Below, piece after piece: positions 8,634-17,934 of a DNA stretch of 64,000 nt. Each line of letters begins with the position of its first letter. Position 1 is the stretch's first letter. A model generated the notes under the pieces. The model did no database searches and had not been told where the DNA came from. It was given only the letters and a program-made list of their open reading frames with translations. Origin of the DNA: Streptomyces sp. LaPpAH-108 (lineage in GTDB: Bacteria; Actinomycetota; Actinomycetes; Streptomycetales; Streptomycetaceae); the NCBI RefSeq assembly GCF_000373625.1, contig NZ_KB891993.1, positions 868,001-932,000 on the forward strand. Direction: 5' to 3'. The position numbers and the translations under genes were made by a program.

Positions 8634-9629
8634 ATGTGGCCAGGAGAGCAGCCGCCAGGGGGCGCGCAGAACCCGCAGCACAACCCGTACCAGCAGCCGG
8701 GTTACCAGCAGCCGAATCCGTACCAGCAGCCCGGCTACCAGCAGTACCCGCAGGGCAGCCCCTACGGGCAGCAGCCGCAGTGGGGTGCGCCCCAGCCGCC
8801 GCAGCCGCCGAAGGGCGGCGGGAACCGGACCAAGGTCGTCGCGATCGTCGCGGCCACCGCCGTGGTCGTCGCGGCGGCCGTGACCGGCTATCTGGTCCTC
8901 GGCAAGACGAGCCACGACGAGGCCCGTGACGGCAAGGGCGGCAAGACCGCGCGGCCGACCACGTCCGCCCCGTCCACGAGCGCGTCCACCCCGGACGACA
9001 ACCCGCGCGGGGCCGACAGCGCCGTGAAGCCGGTGATCGCGGGCTGGAAGCCCGTCGTCAACCCCAAGTTCGGCACCGCCTTCGACGTGCCGCAGGACTG
9101 GCAGCTGGAGTCCGTGGACACCTCCTACTTCATGGAGGACCGCGCCGACGACGACAAGCTGATCACCTCCGTGTCGGCCCCGGCCGTCTACAAGTCCAAG
9201 TGGTGCACCTCGGACAGCGACCGGGACGGCCGCAGCGACGACACCTCGCTGGCGGTCGCGGGCACCCGGGGCGAGAACGGCGCGAAGACCACGGCCCAGG
9301 CGGCGGTCGCGCGCGTGCCCTGGTACGTCTACGGCGGCTACACCCAGCCCGACAAGAAGAGCATCACCTTCGACAAGAAGGCCAAGCACTACGTCACCAA
9401 GTCGGGCGTCGAGGGCGACTACGCGTGGGCGCGGTCGGACAAGACCCCGCAGAAGGGCAAGTGCGCGAGCGACGGCCAGGCCATCTCGTTCGCGTTCAAG
9501 AACGCGGCGGACGACATCGTGTCGTTCGACCTCTACGGCGCCAAGGGCGTCAAGGGCGAGGTCGACACCGCGACGATCATGAAGATCCTCAGCTCGGTGC
9601 GGCTGCACGGGCAGCCGACGGGAGGCTGA
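8634..9629 (+). CDS. Membrane-anchored protein with Pro/Gln-rich cytoplasmic head
   Basis: A 331-residue protein with three parts: a low-complexity N-terminus built of NPYQQPGYQQ-type repeats (residues 10-60), one transmembrane helix (about 67-90, VVAIVAATAVVVAAAVTGYLVL) and an extracellular domain of about 240 residues with a Ser/Thr linker. The outer part has four cysteines at spacings that allow two disulfides (KWCTSD, GKCASDG). This plan is common in Streptomyces for cell-surface proteins of unknown role; the PQ-rich heads may interact with other membrane proteins. AGGG lies 9 nt before the ATG. No enzyme motif is recognised. Confidence 0.75.
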   Translation: MWPGEQPPGGAQNPQHNPYQQPGYQQPNPYQQPGYQQYPQGSPYGQQPQWGAPQPPQPPKGGGNRTKVVAIVAATAVVVAAAVTGYLVLGKTSHDEARDGKGGKTARPTTSAPSTSASTPDDNPRGADSAVKPVIAGWKPVVNPKFGTAFDVPQDWQLESVDTSYFMEDRADDDKLITSVSAPAVYKSKWCTSDSDRDGRSDDTSLAVAGTRGENGAKTTAQAAVARVPWYVYGGYTQPDKKSITFDKKAKHYVTKSGVEGDYAWARSDKTPQKGKCASDGQAISFAFKNAADDIVSFDLYGAKGVKGEVDTATIMKILSSVRLHGQPTGG

Positions 9630-9684
9630 GCCGGGCGCTCACCGCGCGGGCGGGCGGCGGGACTTCGTCGGCGGGAAATCCGGC

Positions 9685-9714
9685 TTGGCAGGTGCGACGG
9701 CCAGGGGCGATAGT
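9685..9714 (+). promoter_or_regulatory. Leaderless promoter of MFS gene
   Basis: TTGGCA (9685-9690) and GATAGT (9709-9714) are 18 bp apart, and the GTG start codon at 9721 falls 7 nt after the -10, where transcription should begin. No ribosome-binding site precedes that GTG. Confidence 0.6.
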
Positions 9715-9720
9715 CGCCGG

Positions 9721-11112
9721 GTGACCTCAAGACCGGACCCCGCCGCCCAGGAATCGCCCGCCGCCGAGCCCGCCGATCGCCCCGCCGTCCCGCGCACGGG
9801 ATCGAGACCGGGGTCAGGGTCGGGGTCGGCGTCAGGGTCCGGCTCGGGGGTCGGCTCAGGGACCGGGTCCGGGTCCGGGCCGGGCTCAGGGTCGTCCCCT
9901 ACGGGCCGCAACTACCGGCTGCTGACGGCCGCGGCCGTCGTCACCGCGCTCGGTTCCAACGCCTCGTTCATCGCGGCGGCGTTCGCGGTCCTGGACGCGG
10001 GCGGCGACAGCTCGGACGTGGGTCTGGTCGCCGCTTCCCGCACCCTGCCGCTGGTGGTGTTCCTGCTGGTGGGCGGCGCGGTGGCGGACCGGCTGCCCCG
10101 GCACCGGGTGATGGTCGCCGCCAACGCCCTCAACTTCCTCTCCCAGGGCGCCTTCGCGCTGCTCGTCCTGACCGGCGAGGCCCGGCTGTGGCAGATGATG
10201 CTGCTCACCGCGCTCGGCGGCACCGGGCAGGCGTTCTTCAGCCCGGCCGCCGAGGGGATGCTGATGTCCTCGGTGGACGGCGAGCAGGCGGGGCGGGCGT
10301 TCGCCCTGTTCCGCATGGCCACCCAGGGCGCGGCGCTGGGCGGTGCCGCACTCGGCGGCGCGCTCGTGGCCGCCATCGGCCCCGGCTGGGTGCTCGCGCT
10401 GGACGCGGTGGCCTTCGCGGTCGCCGGGTCGCTGCGCGCGTTCCTCGACGTGAGCCATGTCCCGGCACGCGCGCCGGGCGGTGGTCTGCTGTCCGATCTC
10501 CGGGAGGGCTGGCGGGAGTTCATCGGGCGGCCCTGGCTGTGGGGCGTGGTCGCGCAGTTCTCCCTCGCCAACGCGGTGGTCGGCGCGGCCGACGCCGTCT
10601 ACGGCCCGGTCGTCGCCCGCGACAGCCTGGGCGGCGCGGCCCCCTGGGGCCTGGCGCTCGGCGCCTTCGGCGCGGGCACGGCGGTGGGCGCCCTGCTGAT
10701 GACCCGCTGGAAACCGCGCCGTCTGCTCTTCACCGGCACCCTCTGTGTCTTCCCGCTCGCCCTCCCCTCGGCCGCGCTGGCCGTCCCGGTGCCGGTGGAA
10801 GTGCTCTACGCGGTCATGTTCTTCGCCGGTGCCACGGTGGAGGTCTTCGGCGTCTCCTGGATGACCGCCCTCCACCAGGAGATCCCCGAGGACAAACTCT
10901 CCCGCGTCTCGGCCTACGACTGGTTCGGCTCGGTCGCCCTGATGCCCCTGGCCACAGCCCTGGCGGGCCCGGTCGAGTCCGCGGTCGGTCTGACCGCCGC
11001 CCTCTGGGGCAGCTCGGCCCTGGTCGTCCTCGTCACCGCCCTCGTCCTCCTGGTCCCGGAGGTGCGCACCCTGACCCGGCGGACGGCCCGGGTGACCACC
11101 GTCGACCTCTGA
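9721..11112 (+). CDS. MFS transporter with Gly-Ser-rich N-terminal extension
   Basis: A 463-residue major facilitator with 12 predicted helices after an unusual cytoplasmic head. The MFS loop 2-3 motif is GGAVADRLPRHRVMV; helix 4-5 region has GTGQAFFSPAAEGML. The sequence resembles the MFS_3/enterobactin-exporter-like (EntS) branch of exporters. Residues 30-59 are almost only Gly and Ser with a few Pro, Ala, Val and Thr, encoded by a GGGTCG/GGGTCA-type tract. GTG at 9721 fits the leaderless promoter; an in-frame start at 9685 would lie inside the -35. Substrate unknown. Confidence 0.82.
   Translation: MTSRPDPAAQESPAAEPADRPAVPRTGSRPGSGSGSASGSGSGVGSGTGSGSGPGSGSSPTGRNYRLLTAAAVVTALGSNASFIAAAFAVLDAGGDSSDVGLVAASRTLPLVVFLLVGGAVADRLPRHRVMVAANALNFLSQGAFALLVLTGEARLWQMMLLTALGGTGQAFFSPAAEGMLMSSVDGEQAGRAFALFRMATQGAALGGAALGGALVAAIGPGWVLALDAVAFAVAGSLRAFLDVSHVPARAPGGGLLSDLREGWREFIGRPWLWGVVAQFSLANAVVGAADAVYGPVVARDSLGGAAPWGLALGAFGAGTAVGALLMTRWKPRRLLFTGTLCVFPLALPSAALAVPVPVEVLYAVMFFAGATVEVFGVSWMTALHQEIPEDKLSRVSAYDWFGSVALMPLATALAGPVESAVGLTAALWGSSALVVLVTALVLLVPEVRTLTRRTARVTTVDL
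9810..9897 (+). repeat. Gly-Ser coding microsatellite
   Basis: About 88 bp of degenerate hexamers around GGGTCG/GGGTCC/GGCTCA inside the transporter gene. Being a multiple-of-three repeat it can vary in length without breaking the frame. Confidence 0.8.
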
Positions 11113-11180
11113 GAGAGCCGCCCGGTCCGAGGAAGCCGTCCGGTCCCACGGCGCCGTCCGCCCTGGCGGGCCCGCCCGGC

Positions 11181-12026
11181 TCAGCCGATGCCGAACGCCC
11201 CGTCCGGCGGCTCGGGGGACGGTACGGCCTCGCCGTCCTCCACCGGGCGGGCCGCGCCGGTGAACTTCCGCAGCGCGGGGCCGTGTTCGACGCGGGCGGG
11301 GAACACGTCAGCGGCGGTACGGCGGGCCAACGCGGCCAGGTCCAGGGGGCGGTGGGAGGCGAGGAGGATGGCGTTGCCGAAACGGCGACCGCGCAGCACG
11401 CCCGGTTCCGCGATGAGTGCCAGCTCCTCGAACAGGGCGCCGAAGGTGGCCAGTTGGGAGCGGAGGAAGGTGAAGGGCGTGCCGTCCGCGAGGTTCGCCA
11501 GATAGACGCCGTCCGGCCGCAGCACCCGCTCGGCCTCGGCCGCGTAGCCGAGCGAGGTGAGGTGGGCGGGGACGCGGGAGCCGCCGAAGACGTCCGCGAC
11601 CAGGACGTCCGCGCTGTCGTCCGGGGCGGCCTCCAGCCAGCTGCGGGCGTCGGCGGTGTGCACCGCGATGCCCGAGCCCGGCGGCAGCGGAAGGTGCTCG
11701 GCGACCAGTTCCGCCAGGCCCCGGTCGGCCTCCACCACGTCCTGCCGGGAGCCGGGCCGGGTGACGGACACGTACCGGGGCAGGGTCAGCGCGCCGCCAC
11801 CGAGGTGCAGCACGTCCAGCGGGCGGCCGTCCTCGGCGGCCACGTCGAGCGCGTGCCCGAGGCGGCGCGCGTACTCGAACTCCAGATGCGCGGGGTCGTC
11901 CAGGTCGACGTACGACTGGGGCGCCCCGTCCACGGTGAGCAGCCAGGCCCGCTCCCGGTCCACGTCGGGCATCAGCTTGGCGGTGCCGTGGTCGACGGTC
12001 CTGGTCACGGGTATGGCTTCGGTCAC
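11181..12026 (-). CDS. Spermidine-synthase-like (PABMT-type) protein
   Basis: A 281-residue Rossmann-fold protein of the polyamine aminopropyl-/methyltransferase family. The S-adenosyl ligand loop is VLHLGGGALTLPRYV (72-86), followed by the acidic ribose binder DVVEADRGL and the DVLVADVFGGSRVP motif equivalent to the catalytic-loop aspartate of spermidine synthases. Short actinobacterial members without the N-terminal beta-barrel, like this one, are usually called fused-MFS or spermidine-synthase-like and may not make spermidine. GTG at 12026 follows GACAAT by 6 nt, so a leaderless message is likely. Downstream of tuf3 on the same strand, 75 bp away. Confidence 0.8.
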   Translation of the reverse strand: MTEAIPVTRTVDHGTAKLMPDVDRERAWLLTVDGAPQSYVDLDDPAHLEFEYARRLGHALDVAAEDGRPLDVLHLGGGALTLPRYVSVTRPGSRQDVVEADRGLAELVAEHLPLPPGSGIAVHTADARSWLEAAPDDSADVLVADVFGGSRVPAHLTSLGYAAEAERVLRPDGVYLANLADGTPFTFLRSQLATFGALFEELALIAEPGVLRGRRFGNAILLASHRPLDLAALARRTAADVFPARVEHGPALRKFTGAARPVEDGEAVPSPEPPDGAFGIG

Positions 12027-12101
12027 GGGACCATTGTCCCCCGGCGCGCGGGTGCCCTCGTGTGCGCGGGGACGGCCGCCCGTCCCCGCGCACACCCGCG
12101 C

Positions 12102-13271
12102 TCACTCCACCGAGGTCACCGTCCCGGCGCCGACCGTCCGGCCGCCCTCGCGGACGGCGAAGCCGAGCCCCGGCTCCAGCGGGACCTCGCGGCCCAGCTC
12201 GACGGTCATCTCCACCGTGTCACCGGGCCGCGCGACCGCCGTCTCGCCCAGGTCGATGTCCCCGACCACGTCGGCGGTGCGGAGGTAGAACTGCGGCCGG
12301 TAGCCGGTCGTGACCGGGGTCGTCCGGCCGCCCTCGCGCGCCGAGAGGACGTACACCCGGGCCGTGAAGCGCCGTCCGGGCGTCACGCTGCCCGGCGCCG
12401 CCACCACGTGCCCGCGCCGGACCGCGTCGCGGGGCACCCCGCGCAGCAGCAGCGCCACGTTGTCCCCGGCCTGCGCCTCGTCCATCGGCTTGCCGAAGGT
12501 CTCCAGACCGGTGACGACGCTCTCCACCTCCGCGCCGAGCACCGCCACCCGGTCCCCGACCCGCACCCTCCCGCGCTCGACGGCACCCGTGACGACGGTG
12601 CCGCGCCCGGTGATGGTCAGCACGTTCTCCACCGGGAGCAGGAACGGCGCGTCCAGATACCGCTCCGGCATCGGCACATAGGTGTCCACCGCGTCGAGCA
12701 GCGCCTCGATGGACGCCGTCCACCGCGGGTCGCCCTCAAGGGCCTTGAGCCCGGAGACGCGTACGACGGGTACGGCGTCGCCCGCGTAGCCCTGTGCGGT
12801 GAGCAGTTCGCGGACCTCCAGCTCGACCAGGTCGGTCAGCTCCTCGTCGCCCGCGTCGGCCTTGTTGAGCGCGACCACGATGTGGTCGACGCCCACCTGC
12901 CGGGCGAGCAGCACGTGTTCGGCGGTCTGCGGCATGATCCCGTCGAGCGCGGAGACGACGAGGATCGCACCGTCGAGCTGGGCGGCGCCGGTGATCATGT
13001 TCTTGACGAAGTCCGCGTGGCCCGGCATGTCCACGTGGGCGTAGTGTCGGGTGTCGGTCTCGTACTCGACGTGCGCGATGTTGATGGTGATGCCGCGCGC
13101 GGCCTCCTCCGGCGCCCGGTCGATGCGGTCGAACGGCACGAAGGTGCCGGTGCCGCGCTCGGCCAGGACCTTGGTGATGGCGGCGGTCAGGGTGGTCTTG
13201 CCGTGGTCGACGTGGCCCATGGTGCCGATGTTGAGGTGCGGCTTGGTGCGCACGTATGCCGTCTTGGGCAT
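12102..13271 (-). CDS. tuf3: Divergent elongation factor Tu (EF-Tu3 type)
   Basis: A 389-residue EF-Tu with all GTPase motifs: GHVDHGKT (19-26), DMPGH (81-85) and NKAD (136-139), then beta-barrel domains 2 and 3. It delivers aminoacyl-tRNA to the ribosome as the GTP form. It is divergent from the major streptomycete EF-Tu1: many usually invariant surface positions are changed and it stands alone, not in an rpsL-rpsG-fusA-tuf operon. Streptomyces coelicolor has such a minor EF-Tu3 whose gene is induced in the stringent response; the symbol is given on that basis. The ATG has an upstream GAGGACT. The 322-bp leader region holds a strong hairpin. Confidence 0.88.
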   Translation of the reverse strand: MPKTAYVRTKPHLNIGTMGHVDHGKTTLTAAITKVLAERGTGTFVPFDRIDRAPEEAARGITINIAHVEYETDTRHYAHVDMPGHADFVKNMITGAAQLDGAILVVSALDGIMPQTAEHVLLARQVGVDHIVVALNKADAGDEELTDLVELEVRELLTAQGYAGDAVPVVRVSGLKALEGDPRWTASIEALLDAVDTYVPMPERYLDAPFLLPVENVLTITGRGTVVTGAVERGRVRVGDRVAVLGAEVESVVTGLETFGKPMDEAQAGDNVALLLRGVPRDAVRRGHVVAAPGSVTPGRRFTARVYVLSAREGGRTTPVTTGYRPQFYLRTADVVGDIDLGETAVARPGDTVEMTVELGREVPLEPGLGFAVREGGRTVGAGTVTSVE

Positions 13272-13593
13272 GGGAAGTCCTCGTGGTGGTGATGCGTGAG
13301 GCGCGGGAACGCGCCGGACCCCGGTGACTCTCCGACCCTCCCCCTGCGGGGTCCGCCGGACGATCCGGAGAGGGTCAGCTTCGGGCGCCGTCGGCAGCGG
13401 CCACGAGGAACGGGACGGCAGCCTTCGGTGCATCCGCGAGCGCGGATGCTGCGAGAAGGAAGGCGTACCGGAACATGACGCAGATCATTGCGGACGCGTC
13501 GCCCCACGTCGAACGGTTTTTCCCGGACGGGTCGGCCTCCGACGGCCGCCTTCCGTACACCGATCACACCCCCGCGTCGGTTAGGGTCACCGG
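13272..13593. promoter_or_regulatory. tuf3 / VTT-gene intergenic region with leader hairpin
   Basis: This 322-bp gap separates divergent genes. It holds a perfect inverted repeat GCATCCGCG-AG-CGCGGATGC (13430-13449) and a second pair CGGACCCC (13314-13321)/GGGGTCCG (13347-13354) nearer tuf3, both in the expected tuf3 leader. On the right, TAGGGT (13582-13587) lies 6 nt before the VTT-gene ATG and looks like a leaderless -10. No convincing gene is seen inside. Confidence 0.5.
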
Positions 13594-14406
13594 ATGCCCG
13601 CTGCCACCAACCGCTCTGGGGGCACCGCCATGGCCACACCCCGGGCCACCGTCGCCGAACCGGCGCTCACGGTCACCGAACCAGCGCTCGCCGCCTCCCC
13701 GGTTGTTCCCGAACCAGCCCTCGTGCGCCGGGGATTCGCCGCGCGCGGAGCCGCCGTCCTCCTCTCTCCTTACGCACGCCTGGCGTTGCTGCTGCTCCTG
13801 CTCGGGGGCGGCGCCGGATGCGTGCTCGCCTTCGCGCCGCAGCAGCTGCTGACGCGGCAACTGCCGCCGGGGCTCGGCATGGTGACAGCAGCCACCGTGT
13901 TCGCGGTGGGGTACGGCCTGTGCACGGTGGCGTTCGTACCGCGCCCTCTGCTGAACCTGGCCGCGGGCGCGCTGTTCGGCTCCCCGCTGGGGCTGACCTC
14001 GGCGCTCGCGGGCACGGTGTTCGGGGCGGGGCTGGCGTTCGTGCTGGGCCGGGCGCTGGGGCAGGACGCGCTGCGTCCGCTGCTGCGGGGGCGCTGGCTG
14101 CGGGCGGCGGACGGGCAGTTGAGCCGCCACGGGTTCCGGTCGATGCTGGCGGCGCGGCTCTTCCCGGGGGTGCCGTTCTGGGCGGCGAACTACTGCGCCG
14201 CCGTCTCCCGGATGCGGCTCACCCCGTTCCTGCTCGCCACTGCACTGGGCTCCATCCCGAACACGGCCGCCTACGCCGTCGCGGGCGCCCGCGCCTCGGC
14301 GCCGACCTCACCGGCCTTTCTGATCGCGATGGCCTGCATCGCCGTACCGGCGCTGGCGGGGACATGGGTGGCGTGGCGCAAAAGGCATCATCTGAACGGC
14401 AGTTGA
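13594..14406 (+). CDS. TVP38/TMEM64 (VTT-domain) membrane protein
   Basis: A 270-residue VTT/SNARE-associated-type membrane protein, related to DedA. After a 50-residue Ala/Pro/Thr-rich head come about five helices, with the conserved FVPRPLLNLAAGALFGSPLG and the glycine-rich loop ARLFPGVPFWAANYCAA (F-P-x2-P type). VTT proteins act as lipid scramblases or transporters in the membrane; the exact lipid here is unknown. The ATG lies 6 nt after a TAGGGT hexamer, suggesting leaderless transcription; an internal ATG at 13630 is an alternative start. Followed by uppP, which also serves lipid-carrier recycling. Confidence 0.8.
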   Translation: MPAATNRSGGTAMATPRATVAEPALTVTEPALAASPVVPEPALVRRGFAARGAAVLLSPYARLALLLLLLGGGAGCVLAFAPQQLLTRQLPPGLGMVTAATVFAVGYGLCTVAFVPRPLLNLAAGALFGSPLGLTSALAGTVFGAGLAFVLGRALGQDALRPLLRGRWLRAADGQLSRHGFRSMLAARLFPGVPFWAANYCAAVSRMRLTPFLLATALGSIPNTAAYAVAGARASAPTSPAFLIAMACIAVPALAGTWVAWRKRHHLNGS

Positions 14407-14501
14407 ACAGCGACTGGACGGCGGCTGGACGGCGCGTGCTCCTACAGAACCGGCGGCGGGCCGACGGCCTGGATGACCATCCCATGACCAACCCCCGATG
14501 A

Positions 14502-14529
14502 TTGCTTTGCCGTAGGGGCCCGCTACGCT
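14502..14529 (+). promoter_or_regulatory. uppP: Candidate uppP promoter
   Basis: TTGCTT (14502-14507), 16-bp spacer, TACGCT (14524-14529), giving a leader of about 48 nt before the uppP ATG. Confidence 0.4.
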
Positions 14530-14583
14530 GCCCCCGTCACATGATCACGTCTGTCTTTCCGAGCGCTTGGACCTCCTGCCGCC

Positions 14584-15462
14584 ATGTCTTGGTTTGAATC
14601 CCTCGTCCTGGGACTCGTCCAGGGGCTCACCGAGTTCCTGCCCGTGTCCTCCAGCGCCCATCTGCGGCTGACCGCGGCCTTCTCGGGCTGGAAGGACCCC
14701 GGCGCGGCCTTCACGGCGATCACCCAGATCGGCACGGAGGCGGCGGTGCTGATCTACTTCCGCAAGGACATCGGGCGGATCGTGTCGGCATGGTTCCGCT
14801 CGCTGTTCGACAAGGCGGCGCGGGGGACGCACGACGCACGGATGGGCTGGCTGGTGATCGTCGGCTCGATCCCGATCGGTGTGCTCGGACTGACGCTGAA
14901 GGACCAGATCGAGGGGCCGTTCCGTGATCTCCGGATCACGGCGACGATGCTGATCGTGGTCGGCGTCCTGATAGGCATCGCCGACCGGCTCGCGGCCCGC
15001 GACGAGTCCGGCGCCCGCCACCGCTCCCCCAAGCAGCGCAAGACCCTGGAGAACCTGAGCGTCCGCGACGGCCTGATCTTCGGCCTCTGCCAGGCATGCG
15101 CGCTGATCCCCGGCGTCTCCCGCTCCGGCGCCACCATCAGCGGCGGCCTCTTCATGGGCTACCGCCGCGAAGCCGCCGCCCGCTACTCCTTCCTCCTCGC
15201 CATCCCCGCGGTCCTCGCCTCCGGCGTCTTCGAGGTGAAGCACTCGCTGGGCGAGGGCGGGGACGTGTCGTGGGGGCCGACCCTGTTCGCGACAGTGATC
15301 GCGTTCGCCTCCGGATACGCGGTGATCGCCTGGTTCATGAAGTGGATCTCCAACAAGAGCTTCATGCCCTTTGTCTGGTACCGCATCGCCCTCGGCATCG
15401 TGATCATCGTCCTGGTGAGCATGGGCGTACTGAGCCCGCACGCGGCGGAGTCGGCGGGCTGA
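14584..15462 (+). CDS. uppP: Undecaprenyl-diphosphatase
   Basis: A 292-residue polytopic membrane phosphatase of the BacA/UppP family that removes a phosphate from undecaprenyl diphosphate on the outer face, recycling the carrier for peptidoglycan and other wall polymers and giving bacitracin resistance. Both catalytic signatures are present: the Q13-G-L-T-E17 segment followed by FLPVSSSAH, and PGVSRSGAT at residues 176-184 with the catalytic arginine and serines. Length is slightly above the usual 270 because of a loop at 140-158 (ESGARHRSPKQRK). Start ATG fits the family. Confidence 0.95.
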   Translation: MSWFESLVLGLVQGLTEFLPVSSSAHLRLTAAFSGWKDPGAAFTAITQIGTEAAVLIYFRKDIGRIVSAWFRSLFDKAARGTHDARMGWLVIVGSIPIGVLGLTLKDQIEGPFRDLRITATMLIVVGVLIGIADRLAARDESGARHRSPKQRKTLENLSVRDGLIFGLCQACALIPGVSRSGATISGGLFMGYRREAAARYSFLLAIPAVLASGVFEVKHSLGEGGDVSWGPTLFATVIAFASGYAVIAWFMKWISNKSFMPFVWYRIALGIVIIVLVSMGVLSPHAAESAG

Positions 15463-15502
15463 CCCGGGCGCGGATGCCGCGGCCCCTCGGAACTCCCTTG
15501 CG

Positions 15503-16243
15503 TCAGGCGGTGAAGCCGCCGTCGACATGGATCGAGGCTCCGGTGATGTACGCCCCGTCCGCGCTCGCCAAGTGGGCGACGGTGGCCGCGATCTCGGCCG
15601 GTTCCGCGTAGCGGCCCACCGCCGTGAAACCGGTGATCGTCTCGGCGTCGGGCCTGTCGACGGGGTTGGTGTCGGTGTCCGTGGGGCCGGGATGCACCAG
15701 ATTGACGGTGACTCCCCGCGGACCGAGTTCCCGGGCCAGCCCCTTGGTCATCCCGGTCAGCGCCGTCTTGCTCATCGAGTACAGCGCCAGTCCGGGGAAG
15801 ACCGCGCGCTCGCCGACATTGCTCCCGATGCTGATGATGCGGCCACCCCGCTCCATGTGACGCACGGCCGCCTTGGACGCCACGAACGGCGCCCGCACGT
15901 TCACCGCGAGCGTGCGGTCGATCTCCGCCGGTCCCAGATCCTCCAGCGGGCCGACGAGGAAGACACCCGCGTTGTTGACCAGGATGTCGAGCCTGCCGAA
16001 CAGCGCGGCGGCCTCGTCCACGGCGGCGGTCAGCTCCTCGGGAACCGCACTGTCGGCCTGGACAGCCAGTCCCCGCCGCCCCTGACCCTTGATCCCCTCC
16101 ACCACCTCAGCGGCACGGTCCGCACCGCTCTCATACGTCAGGACCACATCGGCCCCCTCCTCCGCCAACCGCAACGCCACAGCCGCACCAATACCCCGGC
16201 TGCCACCCGTGACCAGAGCCACGTTTCCCTCAAGTCGATTCAT
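15503..16243 (-). CDS. SDR-family oxidoreductase (FabG-like)
   Basis: A 246-residue classical short-chain dehydrogenase/reductase. NAD(P)-binding TGGSRGIG is at 13-20, NNAG at 90-93, the catalytic serine region SIGSNVG at 138-144 and Y155-x3-K159. The C-terminal VHPGPTDTDTNP and ITGASIHVDGGF are standard. No alcohol substrate can be assigned; similar proteins are annotated as 3-oxoacyl-ACP reductases without evidence for fatty-acid synthesis. ATG at 16243 is used since the Rossmann strand begins eight residues later. Convergent with uppP; monocistronic. Confidence 0.85.
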   Translation of the reverse strand: MNRLEGNVALVTGGSRGIGAAVALRLAEEGADVVLTYESGADRAAEVVEGIKGQGRRGLAVQADSAVPEELTAAVDEAAALFGRLDILVNNAGVFLVGPLEDLGPAEIDRTLAVNVRAPFVASKAAVRHMERGGRIISIGSNVGERAVFPGLALYSMSKTALTGMTKGLARELGPRGVTVNLVHPGPTDTDTNPVDRPDAETITGFTAVGRYAEPAEIAATVAHLASADGAYITGASIHVDGGFTA

Positions 16244-16379
16244 GCCATCGAGCATCCCGAGCACGAGCCCCCAAAGCTCGCGGCAATCCGACCTGACGTT
16301 CCCCGCTCCCGACCGGACTGTCGTAGCTCCCTGACGGCCCCGAATCAGTCACCCACCCGGCAGAGCATGATCATTGCCG

Positions 16380-16434
16380 TTGACCCCGACTCCATCCCCC
16401 GTACACAATCTGCGGGCCCGCGACGCCCGCGGGC
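16380..16434 (+). promoter_or_regulatory. Promoter with 5'-terminal mRNA hairpin, LRV gene
   Basis: TTGACC (16380-16385) and CACAAT (16404-16409) are 18 bp apart. The expected transcript start, near 16416, is the first base of a hairpin GCCCGCG (16416-16422)/CGCGGGC (16428-16434), which ends 5 nt before the GGGGAGGGG ribosome-binding site. Confidence 0.55.
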
Positions 16435-16452
16435 TCACGGGGAGGGGCGCCC

Positions 16453-17844
16453 ATGTGTGAGAAATGTGATCAGCGGGAGACCTTGACCGCGCTCGCGGGA
16501 AATCCCGCCGCGCCGGTCGACGTACTGGCCAGGATGCTGTCCGAGGAGGCCAAGGAGGCCTGGGGCAGGCTTGTTTGGCGGGAGTTGCCGGACGAGGTGG
16601 TGGACGCCATAGTCGCGGATGGCGATCACCGGCTGCGGGAGAGGTTCGCCGAGAGCCCCTCGGCGGCGGAACACCGCGTCCGGCTCGTGGACGACGCCGA
16701 CCCCCGTGTCCGCCTCGCGCTCGCCGCCGGGCCCCACTGGTTCCGCGTCGCCGAGGAACCGCTGCCCCTGTCCGCCCAGCGGCGCCTGCTCGCCGATCCG
16801 GACCCGGAGGTCCGCCGCAACGCGGCCTACAGCCGGCTGACCGCCCCGAGCCTGGTCGCCGCACTGGCCGACCACCCGGACGCGGAGCTGCGCCGGATGG
16901 CCTGCGGCCAGTGGCACCTGCTCGGCGAGGACACGCGGAGCCGTCTGCTCGACGACGCGGAGGGCGACGTACGCCTGGCGGCCATGATGCGGGCCTGCCA
17001 CGAGGACGCGGACCGCACGGACCTCCTTCTCGAGGCCGGGCTCAGCTACCTCCCCCGGTGCGAAGTGATCCGGTACGGCGCCATGAGCGCGGCGACCGCC
17101 GAACGGCTCGCGGCGAGCCCGGAGGTGGAGGACAGACGGGCGCTGGCGGCCAACCCCGGCCTTCCCACCGAGATCGTCAGGACGTTGGCGAGCGATGCCG
17201 AGCACCGCGTCCGGCTGGAGGTGTCGGCACGCCCCGAACTCACCGAGGCCGAGCGGGCCGCCATCGACATCACCATCGAGCCGTCCGACCGGCTCCGTCC
17301 CCTGGAGTGGGTGCGCCACTGCACCGATCCCGACGCCCTGCGCCGGTGCGCCAGGTCCTCCCACACCTGGCTGCGCCGCAGCGCCGCCGTCAGCGAGCAC
17401 CTGCCCGCCGACGCCGTCGACCTGCTCGCCGAGGACGACGACTACGCCGTGCGGCTCCTGCTGTGCGAGAACCAGCCCACCGTCGACGGCGAGGTGGTGC
17501 TCCGGACGTACCTGGACTGCGAGGTCATCACCAAGGGCGCCCTCCTCAATCACCCGAACTTCCCCCGCACCGGCAACGCCCGACGCTTCGCCGACGACCC
17601 GGACCCCGACCGGCGCCGCCTCGTGGGCCTCGACCCCGAAGCCCCCGCCGACACCATGGCCCGACTGCTCACCGACCCCGACAAGAGCGTGCGCACCATG
17701 GCGGCGGCACACCCCGCCCTCCCCGTGGACCTCGTCCTCCAGAGCCTCCAGGACCCGGAGACCGCCCCCTACGCCCTCGGCAACCCCGGCCTCCCCGTGG
17801 AGGTCATGCACCGGTGTCTGGACGAGCTGGGCGTCCCGCGCTGA
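16453..17844 (+). CDS. LRV (leucine-rich-repeat variant) protein
   Basis: A 463-residue helical-repeat protein. Its body consists of degenerate units of about 24 residues such as [19 protein letters not shown], and [19 protein letters not shown], matching the LRV consensus (an alternating alpha/3-10 solenoid first described in Azotobacter next to an Fe-S cluster). The N-terminus has MCEKC, a CxxC pair, but not the four cysteines of the Azotobacter 4Fe-4S protein. LRV proteins are thought to bind proteins; no partner is known. The start is fixed by a strong GGGGAGGGG 5 nt upstream. It has a well-formed promoter and a terminator-like hairpin at its end. Confidence 0.8.
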   Translation: MCEKCDQRETLTALAGNPAAPVDVLARMLSEEAKEAWGRLVWRELPDEVVDAIVADGDHRLRERFAESPSAAEHRVRLVDDADPRVRLALAAGPHWFRVAEEPLPLSAQRRLLADPDPEVRRNAAYSRLTAPSLVAALADHPDAELRRMACGQWHLLGEDTRSRLLDDAEGDVRLAAMMRACHEDADRTDLLLEAGLSYLPRCEVIRYGAMSAATAERLAASPEVEDRRALAANPGLPTEIVRTLASDAEHRVRLEVSARPELTEAERAAIDITIEPSDRLRPLEWVRHCTDPDALRRCARSSHTWLRRSAAVSEHLPADAVDLLAEDDDYAVRLLLCENQPTVDGEVVLRTYLDCEVITKGALLNHPNFPRTGNARRFADDPDPDRRRLVGLDPEAPADTMARLLTDPDKSVRTMAAAHPALPVDLVLQSLQDPETAPYALGNPGLPVEVMHRCLDELGVPR

Positions 17845-17845
17845 A

Positions 17846-17879
17846 CAGGACCCGGCGGGCACCCCGGGCCCCTGTCCTG
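17846..17879 (+). terminator. Hairpin after LRV gene
   Basis: CAGGAC (17846-17851) pairs with GTCCTG (17874-17879), enclosing a GC-rich inner stem; it begins 2 bp after the stop codon. Confidence 0.4.
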
Positions 17880-17934
17880 GATCACCCCCCGCGTCGCACA
17901 CTGGAAGCAAGCCCGAGGAGTGGGGAGACTCCGG

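Noticed and set aside
10188..13292. A continuous 1034-codon top-strand frame
   Set aside because: It runs across the MFS gene, the PABMT gene and tuf3 and reads as Arg/Gly/His-rich shadow of the tuf3 and PABMT codons; no domain is present.
13430..13449. A tRNA-like or rRNA fragment
   Set aside because: A simple hairpin only; no cloverleaf, anticodon or CCA-end pattern.
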